A DNA stretch of 64,000 bases from JAEUMG01 sp046349315 (GTDB lineage: Bacteria; Pseudomonadota; Alphaproteobacteria; Rhizobiales; Aestuariivirgaceae): positions 149,807-213,806 of the forward strand of contig JAXMCQ010000007.1 in assembly GCA_046349315.1 (NCBI GenBank), written 5' to 3'. Below the pieces are notes generated by a model. The model saw only the letters and a list, made by a program, of their open reading frames with translations. It was not told the DNA's origin and searched no databases. Shown one piece after another: positions 1-9,877 of the stretch. The position numbers were made by a program, and so were the translations under genes. Position 1 is the stretch's first letter. The number at the start of each line of letters is the position of its first letter.

Positions 1-1
1 C

Positions 2-949
2 GCCGCAACTCTGATCATCGTGCTGGCCAGCGTCGTCGCGCTGGTGGTAGCACTTGTCGTCTTCCTGCCGATGCTTGGCGAGCAGATAGCAAAACTCGCC
101 ACCACCCTGCCGCATTATGTCTCAGAGCTTGTGGCCCGCTTCAATGAGTTGGCTCCCGCATGGCTCAAGAATCTATTTACGCATCCCAAACCTGAATTGG
201 GCTCGCAGGTCGGAGACTTCGCCGGAAAGATCGCAGGCTGGCTTGCAACGGTCATCGCATCGATCTGGTCGGGCGGCTTGGCGCTGGTCAATCTCGTCTC
301 GCTCCTGCTCGTGACACCCGTCGTTGCGTTTTATCTCTTGAACGACTGGGACCGTATGGTGGCGCGCGTCGACAGCTGGCTGCCGCGGGCGCATGCCGAG
401 ACCATCCGCAGATTGGCGCGCGAGATCAATGAGGCCATGGCGGGCTTCATTCGCGGACAAGGAACCGTGTGTCTTCTGCTCGGAGCCTTCTATGCGATCT
501 CGTTGTCACTTGCTGGATTGAGCTTCGGCATGCTGATTGGCATCGTCACGGGGATGCTGAGTTTCATCCCATTCGTCGGAGCCATTACCGGAGGCGTGGC
601 AGCGATTGGCATGGCGGTTGTGCAGTTCTGGCCGGATTGGATGCAGATCGCGATTATTGCGGGGATATTCGTGCTCGGCCAGTTCATCGAAGGAAACTTT
701 CTCTCTCCCAAACTCGTCGGCGATAGCGTGGGGCTGCATCCTGTATGGTTGATGTTCGCGCTCTTCGCCTTCGGTTATCTGTTTGGATTCGTCGGATTGC
801 TCATGGCTGTGCCACTTGCAGCGGCCGCAGGCGTGTTGATCCGCTTCGCGCTAGCGCAGTATCTCGTGAGCCCGCTCTATCTCGCTGGTGCCGACAAAGT
901 GAAGGACGTTGAGTCCGTCCAGAAGCCGCGAGTCGCAAAACGCAAATGA
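2..949 (+). CDS. AI-2E family transporter / PerM-like permease, 5' end cut off by the window
   Basis: The frame is open to the first bases of the window, so the N-terminus lies upstream. The visible 315 or so residues show several hydrophobic helices, a soluble stretch around the segment with HYVSELVARFNELAPAW, and the C-terminal motif region GNFLSPKLVGDSVGLHPVWL typical of the AI-2E transporter (formerly UPF0118, PerM/YdiK) family. Family members are inner-membrane permeases; some export the AI-2 signal or act as Na+/H+ antiporters, and the substrate cannot be read from sequence. The C-terminal tail is basic. The stop codon overlaps the start of hdaA by 4 bp, so the two are probably co-transcribed and translationally coupled, an arrangement common in Hyphomicrobiales. 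Confidence 0.9.
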   Translation, partial: AATLIIVLASVVALVVALVVFLPMLGEQIAKLATTLPHYVSELVARFNELAPAWLKNLFTHPKPELGSQVGDFAGKIAGWLATVIASIWSGGLALVNLVSLLLVTPVVAFYLLNDWDRMVARVDSWLPRAHAETIRRLAREINEAMAGFIRGQGTVCLLLGAFYAISLSLAGLSFGMLIGIVTGMLSFIPFVGAITGGVAAIGMAVVQFWPDWMQIAIIAGIFVLGQFIEGNFLSPKLVGDSVGLHPVWLMFALFAFGYLFGFVGLLMAVPLAAAAGVLIRFALAQYLVSPLYLAGADKVKDVESVQKPRVAKRK

Positions 950-1656
950 GCGCGCAACCGCCGCGACAACTGATATTCGATATCGCGCCGTCGCCGGCCT
1001 ATGGACCAGAGGATTTCCTGGTTGCACCATCCAACCAGCTTGCATTCGATTTCATTGCAGCCTGGCCGCGCTGGCCATCGGCAACTGCAATTCTTGTTGG
1101 CCCTTCGGGGGTCGGGAAATCGCATCTTCTCGAGATATGGCGGCAACGTTCGCAGGCCACGACGCTGCCGGTGTCCGCGCTCACTGAAAGAGACGTTCCC
1201 CATCTCATGCCTGAAGGGGGTCGCGTGGCGCTAGAATGCGCAGCGGACGCCGAGATTGAACAGCCGGCACTGTTCCACCTTCTGAACGCTGCACGTGAAA
1301 ATCGGGGGCACGTTTTGATCGCGGCGCGGACGCCACCGGCCTTATGGGGATTAACCTTACCGGATCTCATATCACGTCTTTCGGCTGCGCCGGCCATTCA
1401 TATCCAGCCCGCAGAAGACGAGTTGCTGCGCGGGGTGCTGGTAAAGCTTTTTGCGGACCGGCAATGCGCTATCGACGAAGCGCTGGTTGCTTATTTGATG
1501 ACGCGCATGCCGCGGTCTCTCGGTGATGCGCGGAAGATTGTTGCGGCGATCGACGAACGAGCGCTGGAGCTGCACACGGGCGCCACGCGCGCCATAGCCG
1601 GCCAGACCCTTGCAGAGCTCTTCGGGGCGGATTTACCGTCTGATGACGCCCTGTGA
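946..1656 (+). CDS. hdaA: HdaA, DnaA-related regulator of replication initiation
   Basis: A 236-residue AAA+ protein related to DnaA domain III without the DNA-binding domain, the usual size of Hda. The N-terminus carries QLIFDI (residues 8-13), which fits the sliding-clamp-binding motif of Hda. A Walker A motif GPSGVGKS lies at residues 52-59. Hda together with the DNA-loaded beta clamp stimulates ATP hydrolysis on DnaA and so prevents re-initiation of replication. The ATG overlaps the stop of the upstream permease gene. ppk1 follows after a 66 bp gap. The alternative, a DnaA paralogue of another role, is less likely because of the length and the clamp motif. Confidence 0.88.
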   Translation: MSAQPPRQLIFDIAPSPAYGPEDFLVAPSNQLAFDFIAAWPRWPSATAILVGPSGVGKSHLLEIWRQRSQATTLPVSALTERDVPHLMPEGGRVALECAADAEIEQPALFHLLNAARENRGHVLIAARTPPALWGLTLPDLISRLSAAPAIHIQPAEDELLRGVLVKLFADRQCAIDEALVAYLMTRMPRSLGDARKIVAAIDERALELHTGATRAIAGQTLAELFGADLPSDDAL

Positions 1657-1722
1657 TAACTCTTCATAGATTAGTCACATGAGCTATTTATCTGAAACTG
1701 AACTTTATTCTTAGGCTCGCCC

Positions 1723-3909
1723 ATGAATGAAATGTCCACGCCCGTGGCGCCTTCGGCAACCCCCGCGCTCGATGATCCACGACGTTTCATAAACCGCGAA
1801 TTGTCGTGGCTCTTTTTCAATATGCGTGTGTTGGAGGAAGCCCGCAATCCGCATCACCCTCTGCTCGAGCGCCTTCGGTTCTTGTCGATTTCGGGAAACA
1901 ATCTCGACGAGTTCTTCATGGTGCGAGTGGCTGGTCTCGTCGGCCAGATGCGCGAAGGACTGCATGAACTGAGTCAGGACGGCCTGACGCCCGCCGAACA
2001 ACTCGACCAGGTGAGGCGGCTCGCCCAAGAGCTAATGGCCGAGCAGGATACCCGCTGGCTGCAACTGCGCGAGGAGCTTGGGCAGAACGGCATCGTTCTC
2101 GTTCAGAACGAGCGACTGTCGGCTGCCGATCGCAAATGGCTCGACCAGCATTTCCTCGACTACATCTTTCCGGTCGTTACGCCGATTGCCATTGATCCCG
2201 CACATCCCTTTCCCTTCATTCCGAACCGTGGCTTCACCATCGCGGTCCAGTTGAAGCGGCGGAGCGACGGCGGGACAATGAACGCCTTGCTGCCCATTCC
2301 GCAGCAACTTGAGCGCTTTATCCAACTCCCGCCCGGCGAGGAAAGCGGCGCTCGGTTCATCTCGCTCGAGCAGATGTTAGGTCTGTTCATCCTACGACTA
2401 TTCCCCGGATATGACCTGTTGGGACAAGGTCTGTTCCGGATCATTCGCGACAGCGACATCGAAATCGAAGAAGAGGCCGAAGATCTGGTGCGCTTGTTCG
2501 AAAGCGCGCTTAAGCGGCGGCGCCGCGGCACTGTGATCCGCATGGAGGTCGATGCCGCATGTCCGGAATTCCTGCGCCTCTTCATGGCCGATCAGCTCGA
2601 CGTGCCCGACGATGTCATGGTCACCTGCGGCGGTTTGATCGGCTATGCGGACACCAAGCAACTCATCTTGGATGATCGTAACGATCTGAAGTTCAAGCCT
2701 TTCGTCGCGCGTTTCCCGGAGCGCATCCGTGATCATGGCGGTGATTGCTTTGCGGCCATCCGCCAGAAGGACATTGTTGTCCATCATCCATACGAATCTT
2801 TCGATGTCGTCGTCCAGTTCGTCCGCCAGGCGGCGAGTGATCCCGATGTCGTTGCCATCAAGCAGACGCTTTATCGCACCTCCAGCAATAGTCCGATCGT
2901 CGCGGCGCTCGCCAAGGCGGCCGAGGCCGGAAAATCAGTCACCGCACTTGTTGAGCTCAAGGCGCGCTTTGACGAAGAAGCCAATATCCAGTGGGCGCGG
3001 GACCTCGAGCGAGCAGGGGCACAAGTCGTCTTCGGATTCATCGAGCTGAAGACGCATGCCAAGGTTGCTATGGTCGTCCGCCGCGAAGCCGGCGGTATGC
3101 GGACATACGTGCATCTCGGCACCGGCAATTACCACCCGGTGACCGCCAAGGTGTATACCGACCTTTCCTTCTTCACCTGCGATCCGGCGCTTTGCCGCGA
3201 TGCGACGCGCCTGTTCAACTATATTTCAGGCTATGCGCAGCCTGAGGACCTCGAGAAGATCGCGCTCTCGCCCATGTATCTGAAGGCGCGCCTCCTGACC
3301 CATATTGAGGATGAGATTGCCCATGCGCGCGAAGGTCGACCAGCGCAGATCTGGGCGAAGCTCAATTCTCTCGTCGATGCCGGTATCATCGATGCGCTTT
3401 ACCGTGCCAGCCAGGCGGGCGTGAAGATCGATCTCGTCGTGCGGGGCATTTGCTGCCTGCGACCCGGCGTGCCTGGTCTCTCTGACAACATCAGGGTCAA
3501 GAGCATCATTGGCCGCTTCCTGGAGCACAGCCGGATTGTCTGTTTCGGTGCGGGGCATGGATTGCCGCATCCGCTGGCGCGCGTCTACATCAGCTCGGCC
3601 GACTGGATGCCGCGCAATCTCCACCGGCGCGTGGAGACGCTCATTCCGATCGAGAACCCGACCGTGCATGAGCAGATCCTTGACCAGATCATGATGGCCA
3701 ATCTGCGCGATAACCAGCAGAGTTGGGAGCTAGGCTCCGACGGGCGGGCGGTCCGCATCGCACCGAGTCCCGACGAGGAACCCTTCAATGCTCACCAGTA
3801 TTTCATGGACAACCCATCGCTCTCCGGACGCGGCAGCTCTCTGAAGGACAAGGTACCTCCACATATCCCCGAACCGTCGGTGCTCAAGAAGATTAAGGCG
3901 AGGAAGTGA
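1723..3909 (+). CDS. ppk1: Polyphosphate kinase 1
   Basis: 728 residues, full length for PPK1. It reversibly transfers the gamma phosphate of ATP to a growing inorganic polyphosphate chain. The N-terminus has RFINRELSWLFFNMRVLEEA, the conserved PPK1 N domain start. The catalytic C1 domain has ELKTHAKVAMVVRREAGG followed by YVHLGTGNYHP, holding the autophosphorylated histidine and the second active-site histidine of the phospholipase-D-like fold. The stop TGA overlaps the GTG start of ppx, so synthesis and degradation of polyphosphate are encoded as one unit. I see no truncation. Confidence 0.97.
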   Translation: MNEMSTPVAPSATPALDDPRRFINRELSWLFFNMRVLEEARNPHHPLLERLRFLSISGNNLDEFFMVRVAGLVGQMREGLHELSQDGLTPAEQLDQVRRLAQELMAEQDTRWLQLREELGQNGIVLVQNERLSAADRKWLDQHFLDYIFPVVTPIAIDPAHPFPFIPNRGFTIAVQLKRRSDGGTMNALLPIPQQLERFIQLPPGEESGARFISLEQMLGLFILRLFPGYDLLGQGLFRIIRDSDIEIEEEAEDLVRLFESALKRRRRGTVIRMEVDAACPEFLRLFMADQLDVPDDVMVTCGGLIGYADTKQLILDDRNDLKFKPFVARFPERIRDHGGDCFAAIRQKDIVVHHPYESFDVVVQFVRQAASDPDVVAIKQTLYRTSSNSPIVAALAKAAEAGKSVTALVELKARFDEEANIQWARDLERAGAQVVFGFIELKTHAKVAMVVRREAGGMRTYVHLGTGNYHPVTAKVYTDLSFFTCDPALCRDATRLFNYISGYAQPEDLEKIALSPMYLKARLLTHIEDEIAHAREGRPAQIWAKLNSLVDAGIIDALYRASQAGVKIDLVVRGICCLRPGVPGLSDNIRVKSIIGRFLEHSRIVCFGAGHGLPHPLARVYISSADWMPRNLHRRVETLIPIENPTVHEQILDQIMMANLRDNQQSWELGSDGRAVRIAPSPDEEPFNAHQYFMDNPSLSGRGSSLKDKVPPHIPEPSVLKKIKARK

Positions 3910-5429
3910 AGAGGCAGAAGGGATTCGGTACACAAGCTCCGAAGTACAGGCCGGTCGCAGTCGTAGACATTGGGTCGAATTCGGTCCGCCTCGTCGTTTA
4001 CGACGGGTTGCGTCGCGCGCCTACGCCCGTATTCAACGAGAAGATCCTCTGCGGTCTTGGCAAGGGTGTGGCTCTGACTGGACGCCTGAGCGAGGAGGGC
4101 GTTACGCGCGCCCTTGCTGCCCTGAGGCGATTTCGGGCCCTTGCCGCGCAGATTGGCGTCAAGGAGGTCTTTGCCGTCGCAACCGCTGCCGCACGCGAAG
4201 CAAAGAATGGGGATGAGTTCATCGACAGGGCAGAAGCGGCGCTTGGTGTCCACATCAATATCCTTTCCGGCAAGGAGGAAGCGCGCTACGCGGCCTTGGG
4301 ACTATTGGCCGGCATCACCGACGCAGACGGCGTGGCCGGTGACTTGGGCGGCGGTAGCCTTGAACTCATCGACATCGAGAAGGGCAAGATTCGCAACGGC
4401 GTGACCTTGCCCATCGGTCCATTGCGGCTCATCGACATGTCCGGCGGGTCGATTTCCACGGCACGGAAACTGGTCGATGAATACCTCGACAGCACGCCGG
4501 TTATAGAGCGTCTCAAGGGACGGAATTTCTACGCAGTTGGCGGTACGTGGCGCAATTTGGCGCGCTTGCATATGGCGCAAACACACTATCCGCTGCACGT
4601 ATTGCACTATTACACGATTAGCCGTGAGCAGGCGCGGTCGGTAGCCGACCTCGTATCAGGGCTCTCAGCCTCATCGCTCAAGGACATAAAGGCTGTCTCG
4701 CGCAGTCGCTCCGACACCTTGCCGTTTGGCGCGCTGGTGCTCGAGCGGCTCCTTTCGCGCGCCAAAGCCAAGAGCGTCATTATTTCTGTACTTGGCGTCC
4801 GCGAGGGCCTGCTTTATTCGAAATTGCCAAAGCGCAAGGCTGAGTTGGATCCGTTGCTCGCGGGGTGCTGGGACTTCTGCCGGCGCTATGCGCGATCGCC
4901 GGAACACGAACTCGAACTGTGCGATTGGACGAGCGGTCTCTTTCAATCAGGCGGCCTTACAGAAAATCCCGAGCAGAAGCGCTTGCGCCTTGCCGCCTGC
5001 CTCCTCGCCGACATTGGTTGGCGCGCCCATCCGGACTATCGGGCCGAGCGGTCATTGGGGATGATTTCGCAGGCGGCCTTTACGGGGATCGATCATCCCG
5101 GGCGCGTCTTCCTGGGTCTCACGGTCTATTACCGTTACGAGGGACCGATCGACGACGAACAAGGCCCCTCCAGCCGGCTGGCGCGCCTTGTCGACGACGA
5201 TGCCTTGCAGCGGGCTCAAATCCTGAGCTCCGCATTTCGCTTGGCCTATAGTCTCTCGGCAGCAATGCCGCGGCTTCTGCCCAAGATCGGGCTTAGCCTC
5301 GAAACGAACAAGACGCTCGTTCTCAGCATTCCGCGGAAGCTTCAGGATTTGATGGGCGAGCGCGTCGAGAAGCGCACCGTAGCGCTGGCCAGCCTGATGG
5401 GTCGGACGGCAAGAATAAATATCGAGTAG
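3906..5429 (+). CDS. ppx: Exopolyphosphatase / Ppx-GppA family phosphatase
   Basis: 507 residues, beginning at a GTG that overlaps the ppk1 stop by 4 bp. The N-terminal VVDIGSNSVRLVVYDG is the first phosphate-binding motif of the Ppx/GppA ASKHA fold and GDLGGGSLELI is the second. A C-terminal HD-like helical region follows. The enzyme releases phosphate from polyphosphate ends; members of the family can also hydrolyse pppGpp, and sequence alone does not separate these. Coupling with ppk1 supports exopolyphosphatase as the main role. The gene ends 2 bp before the convergent rnd stop. Confidence 0.93.
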   Translation: MKRQKGFGTQAPKYRPVAVVDIGSNSVRLVVYDGLRRAPTPVFNEKILCGLGKGVALTGRLSEEGVTRALAALRRFRALAAQIGVKEVFAVATAAAREAKNGDEFIDRAEAALGVHINILSGKEEARYAALGLLAGITDADGVAGDLGGGSLELIDIEKGKIRNGVTLPIGPLRLIDMSGGSISTARKLVDEYLDSTPVIERLKGRNFYAVGGTWRNLARLHMAQTHYPLHVLHYYTISREQARSVADLVSGLSASSLKDIKAVSRSRSDTLPFGALVLERLLSRAKAKSVIISVLGVREGLLYSKLPKRKAELDPLLAGCWDFCRRYARSPEHELELCDWTSGLFQSGGLTENPEQKRLRLAACLLADIGWRAHPDYRAERSLGMISQAAFTGIDHPGRVFLGLTVYYRYEGPIDDEQGPSSRLARLVDDDALQRAQILSSAFRLAYSLSAAMPRLLPKIGLSLETNKTLVLSIPRKLQDLMGERVEKRTVALASLMGRTARINIE

Positions 5430-5431
5430 CG

Positions 5432-6628
5432 CTATTCAGCTGCCTCAAGCTCGGGCTTGCCAGCATCACGCAAGATCTGCGCGCGCCCTTTTTTGAACCC
5501 GATCACGGCGCGGCCGGATTTCAATTCAAGGGCTACATCACCAAAGAGCCCACGGCGCCATCCGGACATCAGCGGCACGGGAGCAGCGTCATCGGCGGCA
5601 ATCGCTTCTATGTCGGCGGACGAGGCGATGAGCTTGGGCGCGATCCCCTCTTTTTCGCTGACAATCTTGAGCGCGAGTTTCAATATTTCCGCCGCCGCTT
5701 GCGCGCTTTCGGTCAATTCCTCGGGGCGCCCATCGGGCTGCGGCAGGCTCCTATGATCGACCTCAAGTCCAGCCTTGACGGCAACAAGAATGGCATCACC
5801 AATCCGTGACTTGGCGTAGCCTTTCGGAAGCGCCCGCAATTCGGCGAGAGCATCCTGCGTAGTCGGAGTTTGAGTGGCTATCTCGGCGAGCGCGTCATCC
5901 TTGATGACCCGGCTACGCGGAACGTTGCGCGATTGCGCTTCGCGCTCACGCCATGCCGTCACGCTCATCAGCACGGCCAGTTGTTTGCGCGAGCGAAGCC
6001 TTAATTTGATGCGCCGCCAAGCGTCGGCGGGATTGAGGATATAGGTTTCCGGCGAGGAAAGGATCGCCATTTCCTCTTCCAGCCAGGGCTCGCGGCCAGA
6101 TGTGTCGAGCTCAGTCTTCAGCTTTTCGAACACAGTCCGCAAGTGTGTGACATCCGACAGTGCGTAGGACAACTGCTTGTCGGACAGTGGCCGGCGCGCC
6201 CAATCGGTGAAACGGGATGATTTGTCGATCTGCGCCTTCGCAAGCTTTCGCACAATCTGCTCGTAGCTGACCTGGTCTCCGAATCCGCAGACCATGGCAG
6301 CGATCTGCGTATCGAAGAGAGGCGTCGGAATGATTCCGCTGCGATGGAACACGATCTCGACGTCCTGGCGCGCGGCGTGGAAGACCTTCATTACCGACGG
6401 ATTGGCCATGAGGGCAAAAAATGGCTCGAGATCAATCTCTGCCGCGAGGGGATCGACAATGGCCTCCCGCTTCGTCCCAGCCAGTTGGACTAGGCACAAT
6501 TCCGGCCAGTAGGTCTGCTCGCGCATGAACTCAGTATCGACAGCGATGAAACTATCTTTCGCGAGTTCGGTGCAGAGCGCCCGCAGCGCTGGTGTCGTGG
6601 TGATAATGTCCATGGTGATAGGGGGCAC
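5432..6628 (-). CDS. rnd: Ribonuclease D
   Basis: 398 residues. The N-terminal DEDD exonuclease domain shows FIAVDTEFMREQTYWPELC (ExoI motif, Asp and Glu metal ligands), FHAARQDVEIV (ExoII) and a YALSDVTHL segment (ExoIII, DEDDy type). An HRDC domain follows at about residues 220-300. RNase D trims the 3' ends of tRNA precursors and other structured RNAs. It converges on ppx with a 2 bp gap. The upstream 124 bp gap to the next minus-strand gene contains no other gene. Confidence 0.94.
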   Translation of the reverse strand: MPPITMDIITTTPALRALCTELAKDSFIAVDTEFMREQTYWPELCLVQLAGTKREAIVDPLAAEIDLEPFFALMANPSVMKVFHAARQDVEIVFHRSGIIPTPLFDTQIAAMVCGFGDQVSYEQIVRKLAKAQIDKSSRFTDWARRPLSDKQLSYALSDVTHLRTVFEKLKTELDTSGREPWLEEEMAILSSPETYILNPADAWRRIKLRLRSRKQLAVLMSVTAWREREAQSRNVPRSRVIKDDALAEIATQTPTTQDALAELRALPKGYAKSRIGDAILVAVKAGLEVDHRSLPQPDGRPEELTESAQAAAEILKLALKIVSEKEGIAPKLIASSADIEAIAADDAAPVPLMSGWRRGLFGDVALELKSGRAVIGFKKGRAQILRDAGKPELEAAE

Positions 6629-6752
6629 AGTTGCGCGAGTCCGCCCGCGCCGTCAACAATTAGCGCCGGAATGCGTTGTCACATAAATAATGTATATTAA
6701 ACAATGGCTTAGAAGAGCCTGCTCGCGACACCAAATGCCTCCGGCGGGCCAA

Positions 6753-7904
6753 TCATGCTCGGTTACGGCGACCAGCAATATAGCGATAGGAAGCTAGACC
6801 CAAAAGTCCAAGCTGTGTAACGGCCAAAAAGCCGAACAGACCATGGGCTCCAAAAAGGAAGAGAAGTTCGCTGGCGATGAGAGGACCAGCGATAGCGCCG
6901 GCAGAAAAGAAGGTCGAAAGGCCTGCGGCCACTACCACATACTGTCCGGCATGCGCCCGGTCATTGGCATGGGCAGCGAGCAATGGATAGAGCGGCAGGG
7001 ACAATCCGCCATAGACAAAGGATCCGGCAAAGGGGAGCCAGGGGATGTTCGGGGGCGCGAAGGCCAGGGTGATCGCTGCCAGTATCGCACCCCCCGAGGC
7101 GAGCATCACGGCAACGCGGCGATCAAGACGGTCCGACAGCCAGCCGAGGGGGAACTGCATCAGCGCGGAGGCGATAATCGCGATACTAATGAAGCTTGCC
7201 ACCTTCGAGAGACTGAAACCGATATCTGCGACATAGATCGGCGCGATCAGGCGGAACGCCGTATTGGTGAGACCAATGAACAGGCATCCGCCGCACGCCA
7301 AGGGCGATATCCTCCATATTGCCGGAAGATTGAGGACCATGTCCTCGGGTGATTTCGGATTAGACCGATCGCCGAGTGCTACCGGGACGACCGATATACA
7401 AGTCACAATGCTGATAAGGGCGTAGATAGCGAAACCTTCGATTCCGATGACGGGCATCAGGAATTGGCCGGCGGCAACGAACGTCATGTCGACCATGCGG
7501 AAGATGGAGAAGATTCGTGCCCGTGTCTGGTTTGTCGACGCTCCGTTGATCCAGCCTTCCATGACCATGAACAGGCCTGAGAAGCAGAATCCTGCCAATG
7601 CGCGCACCGCAATCCACACTGTGGGTTCGACGAAGAGATAGAAGAGCAGGGTGCTGGACCCGGCTATGGCGGAGTAGGCGGCAAAGACGCGGATGTGCCC
7701 GACCGACTTGACTAGGCGCGGATTGATGAAGCAGCCGACAAGGTAGCCGGCAAAATAGCCCGTTCCGATCAGTCCGACCATGGTCGGGTCAAAACCCGCC
7801 CGCACCCCCGAAAGCGAAAGAATGGTCGCGATGACACCGCCGCCGGCCAAGAGCAGTCCCTCGGCAAAGAAAAGGGGAAGGAGGGAGCGCAGTGTCGGCA
7901 ACAT
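6753..7904 (-). CDS. MFS transporter, YcaD-like
   Basis: 383 residues with about twelve hydrophobic helices, consistent with the major facilitator superfamily. The segment GWLSDRLDRRVAVMLASGG after helix eight is the repeated MFS loop motif between the second-half helices. The family resemblance is to the YcaD/CynX-type subgroup of small MFS permeases; the substrate cannot be read. The gene is divergent from aspS, with 151 bp between the two starts, so the promoters must share this gap. It is transcribed towards rnd, 124 bp away, and could be an independent unit. Confidence 0.85.
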   Translation of the reverse strand: MLPTLRSLLPLFFAEGLLLAGGGVIATILSLSGVRAGFDPTMVGLIGTGYFAGYLVGCFINPRLVKSVGHIRVFAAYSAIAGSSTLLFYLFVEPTVWIAVRALAGFCFSGLFMVMEGWINGASTNQTRARIFSIFRMVDMTFVAAGQFLMPVIGIEGFAIYALISIVTCISVVPVALGDRSNPKSPEDMVLNLPAIWRISPLACGGCLFIGLTNTAFRLIAPIYVADIGFSLSKVASFISIAIIASALMQFPLGWLSDRLDRRVAVMLASGGAILAAITLAFAPPNIPWLPFAGSFVYGGLSLPLYPLLAAHANDRAHAGQYVVVAAGLSTFFSAGAIAGPLIASELLFLFGAHGLFGFLAVTQLGLLGLASYRYIAGRRNRA

Positions 7905-8055
7905 GGGCCGGAACTAGCCGCCAGGCGGCCTGCAGGCAACTAAAGCCGCTGCAGACCTGCCGATCTCCATTGGAGGGGGAGGGCTCGCCAAACTTGACAA
8001 TTGTGGCCCCCCATGCGCTTTTCCGGCGCCATTTGCTGACGATTGAGAGGACAAA

Positions 8056-9834
8056 ATGCACGCATATCGAAGCCACACCTGCGGCGCCTTGCGCAAGGAA
8101 CAGGCGGGCGATGATGTGCGTCTGTCGGGCTGGGTGCATCGTGTACGCGATCATGGCGGCGTGCTGTTTATTGACCTGCGCGACCATTACGGCGTGACCC
8201 AGATTGTTGCAGACCCTGATTCACCCGCATTCAAGGTAGCCGAGCGCGTCAGATCGGAATGGGTCATTCGCGTCGATGGCAAGGTGAGACCGCGCCCGGC
8301 AGGGACAGAGAATCACGAGCTTCCCACGGGCCTGATCGAGGTGTTCGCAACCGGCATCGAGGTCCTTTCGGAAGCGAAGGAACTACCGCTTCCGGTATTC
8401 GGCGACACCGAGTATCCGGAGGACATCCGCCTCCGATACCGCTTTCTCGATCTCCGCCGCGATCGCATTCATCATAACATCATCAAGCGCGGCGCCATCA
8501 TCGATTCCCTGCGCCGCCGGATGAAGGAGCAGGGCTTCTTTGAATTCCAGACGCCGATTCTGACGGCATCATCACCAGAAGGGGCTCGGGACTTCCTGGT
8601 CCCGTCACGCATCCATCCGGGCAAGTTCTATGCGCTGCCGCAGGCCCCGCAGCAGTTCAAGCAGCTCATCATGATGTCGGGGTTCGATCGCTATTTTCAG
8701 ATAGCCCCGTGCTTCCGTGACGAAGATGCGCGCGCCGACAGAAGCCCGGGCGAATTCTACCAACTCGATATCGAGATGAGCTTCGTCACCCAGGACGATG
8801 TTTTTGCAGCGGTCGAACCCGTATTGCGAGGCGTCTTCACCGAGTTCGGCGAGGGTAAGCCCGTAACGGCAAAATTTCCGAAGATCGCCTTCCGGGACGC
8901 CATCCGGAAATACGGAACGGACAAGCCCGATCTCCGCAATCCGCTGAAGATGCAAGCTGTGACACAGCATTTCGCGAGTTCCGGCTTCAAGGTCTTCGCC
9001 AATATGATCGCCGGCGACCCGAAGGTTGAAGTGTGGGCGGTTCCGGCGCCGAAAGGCGGATCGCGCGCCTTTTGCGACCGCATGAATGCCTGGGCTCAGC
9101 AGCAGGGTCAGCCAGGTCTTGGCTATGTCTTCTGGCGCGAAGGCGAGGAGGGCGGCGCTGGCCCGATCGCCAAGAATATCGGCCCGGAGCGGACCAGTGC
9201 TATTCGGGACCAATTGGGCCTTGGGGTCGGCGATGCCGCGTTCTTTGTCGCCGGCCGGCCCGAGAAATTTTACAAATTCGCCGGAGAAGCGAGAACGCGT
9301 GTCGGATCAGAATTGGGGCTGATCATCGACGACCGTTTTGAGTTCTGTTGGATCGTCGACTTTCCAATGTTCGAATGGAACGAGGAAGAGAAGAAGGTCG
9401 ATTTCTCCCACAACCCGTTTTCGATGCCGCAAGGCGGGCTCGAGGCGCTGAACGGCAAGGACCCCCTCGACATCCTCGCCTATCAATACGACATCGTCTG
9501 CAACGGCATCGAATTGTCGTCGGGCGCGATCCGCAACCATCGCCCGGATATCATGAAGCGGGCCTTCGAGATCGCCGGCTATTCGGAAGATGTGCTGTTA
9601 TCGAAGTTCGGCGGCATGTACCGGGCCTTCCAGTACGGTGCCCCACCGCATGGCGGCATTGCCCCAGGCGTCGACCGCATCGTGATGCTTCTCTGTGGCG
9701 AACAGAACCTTCGCGAGGTCGTCCTATTCCCCATGAATCAGCAGGCCGAAGACCTGCTTATGGGTGCACCGAGCGAGGTGATGCCAAAGCAATTGCGTGA
9801 GCTACACATTCGACTGGATCTGCCGAAGACGTGA
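8056..9834 (+). CDS. aspS: Aspartyl-tRNA synthetase
   Basis: 592 residues, the bacterial type with an N-terminal OB-fold anticodon-binding domain (about 1-110), a class II catalytic core and the GAD insertion around residues 290-410. Class II motif 2 is seen in APCFRDEDARADRSPGEFYQLDIE and motif 3 in PPHGGIAPGVDRIVMLLCG. It charges tRNA-Asp; many alphaproteobacterial AspRS also misacylate tRNA-Asn for GatCAB, which I cannot decide here. The start ATG is preceded by GAGAGGAC at a good distance. A strong hairpin follows the stop. Confidence 0.97.
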   Translation: MHAYRSHTCGALRKEQAGDDVRLSGWVHRVRDHGGVLFIDLRDHYGVTQIVADPDSPAFKVAERVRSEWVIRVDGKVRPRPAGTENHELPTGLIEVFATGIEVLSEAKELPLPVFGDTEYPEDIRLRYRFLDLRRDRIHHNIIKRGAIIDSLRRRMKEQGFFEFQTPILTASSPEGARDFLVPSRIHPGKFYALPQAPQQFKQLIMMSGFDRYFQIAPCFRDEDARADRSPGEFYQLDIEMSFVTQDDVFAAVEPVLRGVFTEFGEGKPVTAKFPKIAFRDAIRKYGTDKPDLRNPLKMQAVTQHFASSGFKVFANMIAGDPKVEVWAVPAPKGGSRAFCDRMNAWAQQQGQPGLGYVFWREGEEGGAGPIAKNIGPERTSAIRDQLGLGVGDAAFFVAGRPEKFYKFAGEARTRVGSELGLIIDDRFEFCWIVDFPMFEWNEEEKKVDFSHNPFSMPQGGLEALNGKDPLDILAYQYDIVCNGIELSSGAIRNHRPDIMKRAFEIAGYSEDVLLSKFGGMYRAFQYGAPPHGGIAPGVDRIVMLLCGEQNLREVVLFPMNQQAEDLLMGAPSEVMPKQLRELHIRLDLPKT

Positions 9835-9836
9835 GC

Positions 9837-9862
9837 TTCGGCGCGGCAAGAGCCGCGCCGAA
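9837..9862. terminator. Perfect 11-bp hairpin between convergent aspS and an exported-protein gene
   Basis: TTCGGCGCGGC and GCCGCGCCGAA pair perfectly around a 4-base loop, starting 3 bp after the aspS stop. There is no U-run on either side, so if it ends transcription it does so without the classic tail, or it protects the 3' ends of both convergent messages. Confidence 0.5.
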
Positions 9863-9877
9863 CCCGTATAAGCGATT